Shown one piece after another: positions 52,680 through 63,594 of a stretch of 64,000 nucleotides of DNA. The DNA lies in assembly GCA_009840385.1 (NCBI GenBank), contig VXNX01000006.1, forward strand, positions 1 through 64,000, in the 5' to 3' direction. This DNA is from Candidatus Dadabacteria bacterium (GTDB taxonomy: Bacteria; Desulfobacterota_D; UBA1144; Nemesobacterales; Nemesobacteraceae). The first letter of the stretch is position 1. Every line of letters begins with the position of its first letter. Under the pieces are notes generated by a model. The model was given only the letters and a program-made list of their open reading frames with translations. It was not told where the DNA came from and made no database searches. The position numbers and the translations under genes are program-made.

Positions 52680-53510
52680 ATGTCAGACATAAACGAAGTT
52701 GGAGCAACCGCGTTTGCCGTAGCCTGCTACAGGGAAATGGAAAGAAACCGTGAACACCGCGTGTTCAACGATCCGTACGCCCACTGGTTTGTTACGGACG
52801 AGATAAGGGAGAAGGTCGACAGGGTAACAAAAATTCTTCCGGAATCGGTTGAAATTCTCCGTTACCGCTTCTGCATACTGGATGAAATCACAAGACGCGA
52901 GATTCAAACCGGCATGAAGCAGATTGTCATACTTGGCTGCGGGTTTGACATGCGTTCCCTGGTCTTCCAGGCCGAGGGAGTGCGTTTCTGCGATATTGAT
53001 CAGCCAGCCGTTTTGGAGTTCAAACGCAAGGTTCTTGAAAACCACGGCGTTACGCCATGCGCAAGCATACCATGCAACTATCTTGAAGTTGACCTGCCGG
53101 AAGAACTCATCAAGGTGGGCTTTGACATCAACTCTCCGATACTTTTTCTTTGGGAGGGAAACAGCATGTATCTTCCCCTTGAGCTGATTCACAGCTTCTT
53201 TGGCAGCCTGTGTGCCAGAATTCCTTCGTTCAAAATCGCTTTTGACTACTATCCATTGAGCGTCATTAACAGGACCTACGAAAACCCTGAGGTTGTTAGG
53301 GCGACTGATATGTTCCAGAAAACTTTCAACGTGACTTGGGTGACCGGGTTTGATGACTTAAGCGTTTTTGAAAAGAGCCACGGCATGAAGGTAGAGGAGT
53401 CGAAGGAACTGCTTGAAGTCGGAAAACGGGTCGCTCCGGAAGCCGTAGATTCCGTCGCCGCTCTTGCCGGCGTGTACAGCTACGGAATCCTGAGCTATGG
53501 AGATGCGTGA
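52680..53510 (+). CDS. Leucine carboxyl methyltransferase-like SAM-dependent methyltransferase
   Basis: A 276-residue class I methyltransferase of the LCMT/PpmA-type family often annotated as polyketide or O-methyltransferase. The family pattern is visible: TAFAVACYREMERN, VFNDPYAHWF, then IVILGCGFDMRSL (motif I, SAM-binding), FCDIDQPAVLEFK and LFLWEGNSMYLP. The substrate is unknown. ATG 52680 follows an intergenic 270 nt. It is convergent with ccdA and separated by a hairpin at 53530. It has no clear partner in the adjacent arsenosugar cluster. Confidence 0.85.
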   Translation: MSDINEVGATAFAVACYREMERNREHRVFNDPYAHWFVTDEIREKVDRVTKILPESVEILRYRFCILDEITRREIQTGMKQIVILGCGFDMRSLVFQAEGVRFCDIDQPAVLEFKRKVLENHGVTPCASIPCNYLEVDLPEELIKVGFDINSPILFLWEGNSMYLPLELIHSFFGSLCARIPSFKIAFDYYPLSVINRTYENPEVVRATDMFQKTFNVTWVTGFDDLSVFEKSHGMKVEESKELLEVGKRVAPEAVDSVAALAGVYSYGILSYGDA

Positions 53511-53529
53511 TCCGAGATGTATGCGATCT

Positions 53530-53559
53530 AGGTTTTGGTTTTTAGGCTAAAACCTTTTC
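53530..53559 (+). terminator. Terminator-like hairpin between methyltransferase and ccdA
   Basis: AGGTTTT (53530-53536) pairs with AAAACCT (53549-53555), loop 12 nt, followed by TTTT on the plus strand. The A/T-rich stem could work in both directions between convergent genes. It overlaps the ccdA stop codon. Confidence 0.4.
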
Positions 53560-54302
53560 CAGAAATCTATTCCCACTGCGTCAAATATTTTCTGACCGTA
53601 GATATTCAAGTAGTGAATCTCGTTTGAAAACATCATTATTCCTATGATTATAAGTCCCGAACCTATCGCGTACTTATAATACGGATAATATCTTCTGACA
53701 CTTCCAAAAGATCTCATGGCGCTGTTAAACGCAAGACCGACCAGCATGAACGGTATGCCGATCCCGAGTGAGTAAACCGCGAGCAGCCCAACCGCGTTTA
53801 GCGTTCCTTCCACTGTGCTTGCGTAGAGTAGTATGGATCCGAGAATAGGTCCTACGCATGGCGTCCAGCCAAAGCCGAACGCCAGACCGAGAATATAAGT
53901 TCCGAGAAGATTTCCCCTTTCCCGCGGGAGGGAGATTTTATGTTCTTTCTCAAGAAACGGGATCTTTACGATCTCCATTACGAATATTCCGAAAAGGATT
54001 ATGAATATTCCGGCTATTCTGAGCAAAAAAGTTTTGTTGCCCGAGATCATTCCCCCAAGCTGGGAGGAGAATGCGCCTAGGGAGATAAATACGGTTGAGA
54101 ATCCCAGTATGAATACAAGACTCGGTACGACAACCCTTGAGAATTTGGGCAGGTTCCGAGCGTCTGAAAGATCTTCATGTGAAAGATGCGTTACTACTGA
54201 AAGGTAACCCGGCATAAGCGGAAGGATGCAAGGAGAAAGAAACGCAATCACTCCAGCGAAAAAAGAAGCAACTATTCCCACATCCAGAATTTCGGAATTC
54301 AT
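53547..54302 (-). CDS. ccdA: Cytochrome c biogenesis protein CcdA (DsbD-like thiol carrier)
   Basis: Polytopic membrane protein that moves reducing equivalents from thioredoxin to periplasmic CcmG. Conserved motifs are FLSPCILPLMPGYLS and FGFGWTPCVGPILGS, each with one of the two redox Cys. There are about six transmembrane helices over 251 residues. It overlaps the upstream glycosyltransferase gene as ATGA (54299-54302), so it is translated as part of the arsenosugar-type operon. That is unusual, since its known partners ccmG and ccmH lie elsewhere in this window. Confidence 0.93.
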   Translation of the reverse strand: MNSEILDVGIVASFFAGVIAFLSPCILPLMPGYLSVVTHLSHEDLSDARNLPKFSRVVVPSLVFILGFSTVFISLGAFSSQLGGMISGNKTFLLRIAGIFIILFGIFVMEIVKIPFLEKEHKISLPRERGNLLGTYILGLAFGFGWTPCVGPILGSILLYASTVEGTLNAVGLLAVYSLGIGIPFMLVGLAFNSAMRSFGSVRRYYPYYKYAIGSGLIIIGIMMFSNEIHYLNIYGQKIFDAVGIDFWKRF

Positions 54303-55012
54303 GCCGGTTTTTTCTCCCCGCTGTTCTCGGTACGGATTTTTTGGTCTTTCAAAAGGACTTGTTCCAGTCTGCGCGCGAGTTTCATGTCCCTTGTCATTAT
54401 ATCCTTTATGCTTATATCTTTTTCCTCGTCAATATCCGTAAGCTCTCTCATGACGGCGTGGCGCAGACCGCTTGCCTTCATGCGTCTTTCGGTCTCTTTA
54501 AATACTAGGGAAGTGCTCCATTGCATGTCCAGAAAAACCGCGTCCGTTTTCCTGGATAGCCCGAGGAGATAGTATCCCCCGTCGGTTGCCGGCCCCAGGA
54601 CCGCTTCGAATTTCCCTCCCGAGAGCAGCGAAAACGCAGTTTCCAAATCTTCTTCGGTTATCATCACGCAGTCTGTGCCTATGATGACGACGTTTCTGAA
54701 TCCTAGTGAAAAACACTTTGCAAACGCGCGGGACATTCTCTGCCCGAGGGATTCTCCATCCTGTGCCAAGAAAAATGCATCTCTGTTGCCTAGCCACTCA
54801 AAAATTTCCTTTTTCCTTTCTTCTGGTGTGTAGAAGAAAAAAGTTTTCCAGTTCTTCTGACCCGAGAAGGAGTCGGCGATAAAACTTGCCGTTTCACGGT
54901 AGAGTTCCGAGGCCCTCTGGTCCCCTATGTCTTTTCCCAAACGCGTTTTTACTTTTTTTGTTTCCGGATACTTAAGAAAAACGATCAGGGCATTATCGTT
55001 TTTTTGGGACAT
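54299..55012 (-). CDS. TIGR04282-type glycosyltransferase (arsenosugar biosynthesis-associated)
   Basis: A DUF2064/TIGR04282 glycosyltransferase-like protein (GT-A-like fold), often encoded next to arsS. Visible motifs are FLKYPETKKVKTRLGKDIG (nucleotide-sugar site), IIGTDCVMITEEDLE and GPATDGGYYLLGLS. ATG 55012 gives 237 residues and avoids overlap with the arsS stop at 55030; a longer frame to 55078 would overlap it. The reaction in this pathway is not defined here, but sugar transfer is the expected role. Its stop overlaps ccdA. Confidence 0.85.
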   Translation of the reverse strand: MSQKNDNALIVFLKYPETKKVKTRLGKDIGDQRASELYRETASFIADSFSGQKNWKTFFFYTPEERKKEIFEWLGNRDAFFLAQDGESLGQRMSRAFAKCFSLGFRNVVIIGTDCVMITEEDLETAFSLLSGGKFEAVLGPATDGGYYLLGLSRKTDAVFLDMQWSTSLVFKETERRMKASGLRHAVMRELTDIDEEKDISIKDIMTRDMKLARRLEQVLLKDQKIRTENSGEKKPA

Positions 55013-55029
55013 TCCGCAAAGCCTCGGAA

Positions 55030-56031
55030 TCAGGATACCGTCTGGCCGCCGCAACTGCTTCCGGCCCCTGCGGTGCATCCGAAACAGTGAACACCGAATC
55101 TTATCTTTCTCTTGATCACCTGGCTAAGGTCGAAATTGAATATGGTCAGCCCCCCGTTTCCGTTTCGGGCCTGCATCTCAAGCATCTGGTTAAAGTCGCA
55201 GTCGTAGATCTTTCCGTCGTGACTTACGCTGATCAGGTTCCGGCACATTATGCCGTCTGCGGCTTCGGGATTAAACGCGTTTACAAGCTTTTCGATATAT
55301 TCTTCGTAGGCGTTCTGTTTTCTCAGTTCCTTCTCAAACCTGTTAATCGGCATATTGGTCAGTGTGTATAGGTTATCGAACCGTATTCCGTAGTTCTTTT
55401 TGAGTTTCGCCTTAAAGTCCGCTTCAAGGCTCCTCTGGTCCGGGGGAAGAAAAGTCCCAACGGGGTTATATACCAGGTTAAGTTTTAGTTCCCCGCCCCC
55501 GTAGCCTTCGCTGTTAAGCATTCTTAGGGATTCTATGCTTTTTTCGAAGACCCCTTTCCCCCTCTGCTTGTCCGTGAAATAGCTGCTGTAATATGGAAGC
55601 GAGGATATAACCTCGACGCGGTTTTCGGCAAAAAACTTCGGTATGTACGTTTTTTCCTCTCCTGTCCTGGGGTTTCCGTCGAGAGTAACGGTCAGGTTGT
55701 GCCTTACCATTACGTGTTTACCAAGACTTCTGGCTTCCCTTACGAAGTAGTCAAAATGGGGGTTTAACTCCGGAGCTCCTCCGGTCAGGTCAAGATTTTT
55801 AATGCAGTCGTTTTCGCTCAGTATTTCAAGACATCTCTCTACGCCCTCAATGCTCATCTGCTCACTTCTCCAGGGCGAGGCATCCACGTGACAGTGAGTG
55901 CAGGCCTGGTTGCAAAGCTTTGTTATGTTTACCTGCAGGGTTTCGACCGTAATAGGGTCGGTATCGAGACCTTGGTCGATTAGTTTGCGGGAAAAATTAT
56001 GATTGTTTGTCTTCGTTTTTTCTTGGATCAT
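55030..56031 (-). CDS. arsS: Arsenosugar biosynthesis radical SAM protein ArsS
   Basis: A radical SAM enzyme of the ArsS family, proposed to transfer the 5'-deoxyadenosyl group to dimethylated arsenic during arsenosugar synthesis. The [4Fe-4S] motif is C40-x3-C44-x2-C47 in LCNQACTHCHVD. The C-terminal SPASM-like region has CFGCTAGAGSSCGG. The 333-residue length fits the family. No arsM methyltransferase is visible in the window, so the substrate supply would have to be encoded elsewhere. Confidence 0.9.
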   Translation of the reverse strand: MIQEKTKTNNHNFSRKLIDQGLDTDPITVETLQVNITKLCNQACTHCHVDASPWRSEQMSIEGVERCLEILSENDCIKNLDLTGGAPELNPHFDYFVREARSLGKHVMVRHNLTVTLDGNPRTGEEKTYIPKFFAENRVEVISSLPYYSSYFTDKQRGKGVFEKSIESLRMLNSEGYGGGELKLNLVYNPVGTFLPPDQRSLEADFKAKLKKNYGIRFDNLYTLTNMPINRFEKELRKQNAYEEYIEKLVNAFNPEAADGIMCRNLISVSHDGKIYDCDFNQMLEMQARNGNGGLTIFNFDLSQVIKRKIRFGVHCFGCTAGAGSSCGGQTVS

Positions 56032-56093
56032 AACGTATCCTTCGAGAGCTTCCGTTAACTTGTTCCATGGCAGTTTTTCTTCTCGTTTTGTTT

Positions 56094-56429
56094 CTAGAGG
56101 GCGCGGTTCTTTTTCAGCGTGTTGTGCATCTGGATTGCATGGATGAGCTTTATGCCGGCCGACATTGAGGCGGCGACATGTACGGCTTCAGTCATCTGCT
56201 CCGGGTCCGCTCCCGTCTCTAGGCACTGCGTAGTGTATGCGTCTATGCAGTAAGGACATTTTTCGGTATGAGCCACGGCCAGGGCTATGAGCGCTTTTTC
56301 CCTTTTTGTAAGCGCCCCTTCCTCGCTCGTTGCAGAGTTGTAGTACTCGAAAAACTTGTCCATGAGATCTTCTCTGAACTCCCCGATCTCGGAAAATCTC
56401 TTGAGATCTTCGGGGTTATAGTAATCCAT
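56094..56429 (-). CDS. Carboxymuconolactone decarboxylase / AhpD-like protein (arsenosugar cluster)
   Basis: A 111-residue helical AhpD-like protein with the redox pair C58-P-Y-C61 (EKCPYCIDAY). The His found downstream of CxxC in AhpD is replaced, so its mechanism may differ. Such proteins are commonly found next to arsS and are named arsenosugar biosynthesis-associated peroxidase-like. It lies 62 nt upstream of arsS on the same strand and likely starts that operon. Confidence 0.88.
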   Translation of the reverse strand: MDYYNPEDLKRFSEIGEFREDLMDKFFEYYNSATSEEGALTKREKALIALAVAHTEKCPYCIDAYTTQCLETGADPEQMTEAVHVAASMSAGIKLIHAIQMHNTLKKNRAL

Positions 56430-56524
56430 CTTTCTTTTTCTCCCGTCTGTGTGTTATTCGCAGACTCTTTGTATAGGCTTCTTCCGGCAGTAAAATACCA
56501 TATCTCACAAATCGGGGAAACGGA

Positions 56525-57205
56525 ATGATAAAAGCGGTCATATTCGATTTTGACGGGGTTATAGTTGACAGCGAGCCCCTGCACCTAAGAGCTTTTCAGA
56601 GAACTGTGGAAACACTCGGATTAAAGCTCTCGACCGCCGACTATTACTTGCGGTACCTTGCCTGCGATGACAAAAGCTTTTTCAGGAGGTTTCTTGAGGA
56701 TAACGGACAGCGTTGCACAGAACAGGAGATTGCCCGGCTTGTCAGAGAAAAAGGCATCTGTTTTGAAGAAATGATGGGGGAGGGGATAAGAATTTTTCCG
56801 GGGGTCGTCGAGTTCTTGGAGGCCATCCGGGGCAAATTTCATGTGGCGATAGGTTCCGGCGCGTTAACCGAAGAAATCAACCTTATACTGGGGAGTAAAA
56901 ATCTTTCCGAGTTTTTCGGTTTTATAATAGGAGCCGATGATACGGAGAACCCGAAACCGTCCCCCGAGGTATACCTTAAATGCCTTGAGAGGCTCAGAAA
57001 AGATTACGACGGCACCATAACGGCCGCCCAGTGTGTTGTATTTGAAGATTCTCCCCACGGTGTTTTGGCGGCCAAAAGGGCCGGGATGAGATGCGTCGGT
57101 ATATCTAACTCGTGTTCCGGCGATGAACTTGGGTTTGCCGACCGGGTTGCGGAAAGCTTTTCTGAGATCATCGACGATTTCCCCGAGATGTTCAAGATGC
57201 TCTAA
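56525..57205 (+). CDS. HAD-family hydrolase (phosphoglycolate phosphatase-like)
   Basis: A second HAD hydrolase in the window, 226 residues, starting IKAVIFDFDGVIVDSEPLH. Motifs are DxD in motif I, GSGA (motif II), Lys in ENPKPSPEVYLK (motif III) and VFEDSPHGV (motif IV), with a helical cap. The substrate is unknown. It diverges from the AhpD-like gene and is followed by a hairpin at 57204, so it is probably monocistronic. Confidence 0.86.
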   Translation: MIKAVIFDFDGVIVDSEPLHLRAFQRTVETLGLKLSTADYYLRYLACDDKSFFRRFLEDNGQRCTEQEIARLVREKGICFEEMMGEGIRIFPGVVEFLEAIRGKFHVAIGSGALTEEINLILGSKNLSEFFGFIIGADDTENPKPSPEVYLKCLERLRKDYDGTITAAQCVVFEDSPHGVLAAKRAGMRCVGISNSCSGDELGFADRVAESFSEIIDDFPEMFKML

Positions 57206-57222
57206 ACAGGAGCCTGTTTTAG
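57204..57222 (+). terminator. Hairpin after the HAD hydrolase gene
   Basis: AAACAG (57204-57209) pairs with CTGTTT (57214-57219) around GAGC, with T and TAG following. It starts inside the stop codon of the HAD gene. It is a weak intrinsic terminator candidate. Confidence 0.33.
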
Positions 57223-57301
57223 TATCAATACACCAACTTGAGCCTGTATAGCGGTAGTGGTATATTTTCTGCTCGAGTGCGTGGAGCACGTCCGATATTG
57301 A

Positions 57302-59566
<2,265 letters not shown>

Positions 59567-59649
59567 TTCCGAATCGGCGGAAAATCACAAGTTGCAGGAC
59601 AGCAAGTGCCGTTTTAATATCGGGGTTTTTACGTTTATAATTTAATACC

Positions 59650-60309
59650 ATGAGCGGGAAGTTGTTTGTGATCTCCGGTCCGTCGGGAAGCGGAAAAACA
59701 ACACTTGTCACCCGTGTTCTGTCAAACGTGGAAAACCTCCGTTTCTCCATTTCCTACACAACAAGACCGATGCGTGCGGGAGAAGTCCGCGGAGAGCACT
59801 ACGAGTTTGTTCCCAGAGAAGAATTCCAAGGCATGATCGAGCGGGATTTTTTTGCAGAGTGGGCGGAGGTGCACGGAAACTTTTACGGTACTCCGAGGGC
59901 CGATATCCAGAAATGGATCGAAACGGGTGTTGACGTTATTCTGGACATAGATGTCCAGGGAGCGAAAAGGTTAAGAGGGGTGTTTGACGATGCGGTTTTT
60001 ATATTTGTCGTTCCTCCGTCTATCGAGATTCTCGAGCAGAGGCTCAGGGACAGGAAATCGGAAGAAGACGGAGACATCTCAATCCGTCTCGGGATCGTCA
60101 AGGAAGAGGTGGCCTGCTCTAAGTGCTATGATTATATTATAATTAATGATGAGGTGGATATTGCGGCTGGGAGAATCGAGGCCGTTATCCTTTCGCAAAG
60201 AAAGGGCAATGGAGAAGATTCCCGTCAGCGGATGCTTGCAGCCACCCGGGACGCGAGGACGGAGAATGTATACGGCCCTTCTTTTCTCAGAAAATTCGGG
60301 CTCAAGTGA
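59650..60309 (+). CDS. gmk: Guanylate kinase
   Basis: Phosphorylates GMP to GDP. The P-loop is SGPSGSGKTTLV near the N-terminus, followed by SYTTRPMRAGEVRGEHYEFV (GMP site) and ILDIDVQGAKRL. The 219-residue length is normal. A TATAAT at 59636-59641 may be its -10 box. It lies 16 nt upstream of relA/spoT; the rpoZ gene often found between the two is absent. Confidence 0.96.
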   Translation: MSGKLFVISGPSGSGKTTLVTRVLSNVENLRFSISYTTRPMRAGEVRGEHYEFVPREEFQGMIERDFFAEWAEVHGNFYGTPRADIQKWIETGVDVILDIDVQGAKRLRGVFDDAVFIFVVPPSIEILEQRLRDRKSEEDGDISIRLGIVKEEVACSKCYDYIIINDEVDIAAGRIEAVILSQRKGNGEDSRQRMLAATRDARTENVYGPSFLRKFGLK

Positions 60310-60324
60310 GGTGTTCACTCTGCT

Positions 60325-62505
60325 GTGATCAGGCTAAACGACATCATCGACAAGGTTGCTTCCTACTCGGATATAGAGAACGAAGATCTTGACTCCATAA
60401 AGAAAGCTTACGTGTACTCGGCCAAGGTCCACTCCGGCCAGAAAAGAGTTTCGGGAGAACCGTACCTGAGTCATCCTCTTGAGGTTTCCTCTGTACTCGC
60501 AGACTTGAAGCTTGACGTTCCCTCCATAGTTACCGGACTGCTTCATGACACAATAGAGGACACCCTTGCGACCCGCGAGGAAATCGAACAGATTTTTGGA
60601 AGCGAGATAGCTTTTCTCGTTGATGCCACTACGAAAATAAGTCGCCTTCCCCATGTTTCCGATGTGGAAAAGCAGGCAGAAAGTTTCCGCAAACTGATAC
60701 TTGCAACGGCCGAAGACATAAGGGTTGTATTGATAAAACTCGCCGACAGGCTCCACAATATGAGGACTCTTCAGTATCTGCCTGAGGACAAGCGGAAAAG
60801 GATCGCCGTTGAGACGATGGAAATTTACGCGCCGCTTGCCCACCGTCTCGGGATGAACTGGATGTCGGTTGAGCTAGAGGACTTGGCGTTTAAGTTCTCT
60901 GAGCCGGGTGAATACGAGCGTATTAGCCAAACCGTGTCCGCAAAGAAAAAAGATTGGGAAAAGTACACTACTGAAATCGTTTCGCTTATTAACGCCAAGA
61001 TGAAGGAATTCGGAATTCAGGGGGATGTATCGTGGAGATTCAAGCATTTATACGGCATCTACAGCAAGATGAAAAAGGGCAATATAAGCCTGCGCAATAT
61101 TTACGATATACTGGGTTTTCGGATCGTTACTGCGAGTGAAAACGAATGCTATCAGGTCCTGGGAGCGGTGCATTCCCTGTGGAAACCGATTCCGGGAAGA
61201 ATAAAAGACTACATAGCCCTTCCCAAGGCCAACAATTACCAGTCCATTCATACTGCCGTAATAGGGCCCTTCGGGGAACAGATGGAGATCCAGATACGAA
61301 CTGAGCAGATGCACCGAATTGCGGAATACGGTGTTGCCGCTCACTGGAGGTACAAGGAGGGAAATTCGCTTGAGAACGGAAACGACAAGATTTACTCAAA
61401 CCTCCGTCATCTGGTCGAGTTGAAGGATATACAAGACTCAACGGAGTACATAGAAGCCATAAAAGGAGAGCTCATACTGGATGTTGTGTATGTCTACACT
61501 CCTAATGCGGATCTCAAGGAGTTTCCCGTGGGTGCGACTCCGGTTGACTTTGCATATTCAATTCACACCGACATAGGCAATCACTGCTCCCAGGCTTTTG
61601 TTAACCATAAGCTTGTGCCCCTTGATTACGAGCTCAAAACGGGAGACATGGTTGAAGTTGTAACTTCCAAGAACAGAGTCCCCAACAGGCAGTGGCTTGA
61701 TTTCGTTGTCACCTCAAAGGCTAAAAACAGGATAAGAAGCTGGCTGAGACAGGAGGAAAACCGCAAGGCCGAGCAGATTGGAGAGGCAATAACTCACAGA
61801 AAGCTTGCGGCGAAAGGATTTAACCTGCGCCACTTGCGAGAGAAGAAAAAGTTTGAGGAATCTCTGGCGAAGCTTCAATTCTCGGAAGTAAAGGACTTTT
61901 ACAGAGCGGTCGGGTTCGGCAATGCCGCGGTAAACGATCTTCTAAAGGCTATGCATCCCAGGAAGTTCGCCGAAGGTGCTGAAAAAAGCAAAAGAATAAA
62001 AAATATAATGAACAGGATTTCCAAGGATGAGTACAAAGACGCTGTACTCGTCAAAAGATATGACAATATACTTATAAAGTTCGGCAAGTGCTGTAACCCG
62101 GTTCCCGGGGAGCAGATTATAGGTTTTATAACCAGAGGCAGAGGTATAACCGTTCATGTATACAATTGCCCTAAACTGCTTGAAGTCGCGCCTGAGAGGA
62201 GAATAGAGGTCGCCTGGAACGAAGAGTATTCGGGGCGGATACCGATCGGCCTTTTGGTGAGGTGTGAGAACAGAAAAGGGATTCTCTCAGAACTCACGAC
62301 TACGGTTTCGGGTCTGAATGTTGATATTGTCAGGGCCGATGTAAGCGAAGATAAGATTGGACAGGGAGATGCGAGGTTTGAGGTGGCGGTGGAAAACATC
62401 ACCCAACTTGAAAAACTTATTGAATCGCTCAAGAATCTTGGGGGAGTGATCTCGGTTGAGAGATTAGCAGAGACCTCGCACTCACGACCGGATGACCTGA
62501 ACTAA
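60325..62505 (+). CDS. RelA/SpoT-family (p)ppGpp synthetase/hydrolase
   Basis: Stringent-response enzyme of 726 residues. The N-terminal HD hydrolase domain is intact by eye (SHPLEVSSVL, GLLHDTIEDT with the HD pair, and RLHNMRTL). The synthetase domain shows GRIKDYIALPKANNYQSIHT. TGS (DVVYVYTPNADLKEFPVGATPVDFAY region, about 390-450) and ACT domains follow. Both activities are therefore expected, as in Rel/SpoT. The start is GTG 60325. Confidence 0.95.
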   Translation: MIRLNDIIDKVASYSDIENEDLDSIKKAYVYSAKVHSGQKRVSGEPYLSHPLEVSSVLADLKLDVPSIVTGLLHDTIEDTLATREEIEQIFGSEIAFLVDATTKISRLPHVSDVEKQAESFRKLILATAEDIRVVLIKLADRLHNMRTLQYLPEDKRKRIAVETMEIYAPLAHRLGMNWMSVELEDLAFKFSEPGEYERISQTVSAKKKDWEKYTTEIVSLINAKMKEFGIQGDVSWRFKHLYGIYSKMKKGNISLRNIYDILGFRIVTASENECYQVLGAVHSLWKPIPGRIKDYIALPKANNYQSIHTAVIGPFGEQMEIQIRTEQMHRIAEYGVAAHWRYKEGNSLENGNDKIYSNLRHLVELKDIQDSTEYIEAIKGELILDVVYVYTPNADLKEFPVGATPVDFAYSIHTDIGNHCSQAFVNHKLVPLDYELKTGDMVEVVTSKNRVPNRQWLDFVVTSKAKNRIRSWLRQEENRKAEQIGEAITHRKLAAKGFNLRHLREKKKFEESLAKLQFSEVKDFYRAVGFGNAAVNDLLKAMHPRKFAEGAEKSKRIKNIMNRISKDEYKDAVLVKRYDNILIKFGKCCNPVPGEQIIGFITRGRGITVHVYNCPKLLEVAPERRIEVAWNEEYSGRIPIGLLVRCENRKGILSELTTTVSGLNVDIVRADVSEDKIGQGDARFEVAVENITQLEKLIESLKNLGGVISVERLAETSHSRPDDLN

Positions 62506-62539
62506 GGCGGCGCCTGAGTACGTTTCACACATTTTTGCC

Positions 62540-63493
62540 ATGATCGTAACCTGGATTAGAAAAAAGCTTGCCATAAGAAGTTCAAGGAGGCTCGTGCGTG
62601 CCGTAAGGGCCATCATACGGAAAAAAAGGAGTTTCCTTGCTCCTAGGGAAGCCGATCAGGCCGAGGTAAGGATAGCTGCGTGTGAAGAGGCGATCGAGCG
62701 AGGCTCCCTGCACGAAATAAGAACGTCGAGAAAAGCTCTTAGGATCTTTTTCGATGACAACCTGAGGTCCTACGGCAAATCTGCCGTGCGGCAGAACGTA
62801 GAAGCCATAGTGATAGCCGTGGCGCTTGCTCTGGCTATAAGAGCCTTCGTGTTTCAACCTTTTAAGATTCCCTCGGGTTCAATGCTTCCGACGCTTCTTG
62901 TGGGCGACCATATACTCATAAATAAATTCGTTTACGGAACCAGAATTCCTCTCACCGACAAGATATTTTTTCCCTTCTCCAAGATTGACCGCGGCGACGT
63001 CGTGGTTTTCAAACTGGGTGAACATAATGATACAAAGGGTGTTCCTATGCCCGGCAAGGGAGCTTTCTACATAAAAAGAACCGTGGGCATCGCCGGGGAC
63101 GAGATAGACATACGGGGCAGAGACGTCCTGATAAACGGCAGGGAAGTGACGCAGGTCTACGCGGGGGATTACGAGTATCCGGACCAGAAGTTTTTTTCCG
63201 TTGCGGACAGATACAAGCAGGCGCTTTCCGGAAAAGACTTCAGCGTTATATATAAGAAGGGAAACAGTTCCACTACGAGCGGAAAGCTGAGCTTTCCCCT
63301 TGTTGTTCCCAAGGGCAGGATCTTCGTCATGGGTGATAACAGGGATAACAGCTACGACAGCAGGTTCTGGGGGTTCGTGCCGGTGGAAAATGTTTACGGC
63401 AGAGCGTTTATGATTCACTGGTCGTGGAATCTGTCTAACCCGGGTCTTGCAAACAAGGTAAGGTGGAAGAGGATTTTTTCTGGAGTCGAGTGA
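62540..63493 (+). CDS. lepB: Signal peptidase I
   Basis: Membrane serine/lysine protease that removes signal peptides from exported proteins such as those in this window. The catalytic Ser is S114 in IPSGSMLPTL and the general base K179 in FYIKRTVG. The MGDNRDNSYDSR box is present. An N-terminal basic extension of about 85 residues precedes the single transmembrane helix (VEAIVIAVALALAIRAFVF), longer than in E. coli. Total 317 residues. ATG 62540 lies 34 nt after relA/spoT. Confidence 0.95.
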   Translation: MIVTWIRKKLAIRSSRRLVRAVRAIIRKKRSFLAPREADQAEVRIAACEEAIERGSLHEIRTSRKALRIFFDDNLRSYGKSAVRQNVEAIVIAVALALAIRAFVFQPFKIPSGSMLPTLLVGDHILINKFVYGTRIPLTDKIFFPFSKIDRGDVVVFKLGEHNDTKGVPMPGKGAFYIKRTVGIAGDEIDIRGRDVLINGREVTQVYAGDYEYPDQKFFSVADRYKQALSGKDFSVIYKKGNSSTTSGKLSFPLVVPKGRIFVMGDNRDNSYDSRFWGFVPVENVYGRAFMIHWSWNLSNPGLANKVRWKRIFSGVE

Positions 63494-63594
63494 GTTTTTC
63501 GATGGTTAGACAGTTTCCTCATTGCGTGGTTTTTTGCTTGGAGGTTGCGCGAATCATCTCATTTCAGAACACCGTACGCACAATTGCTAAGGGG

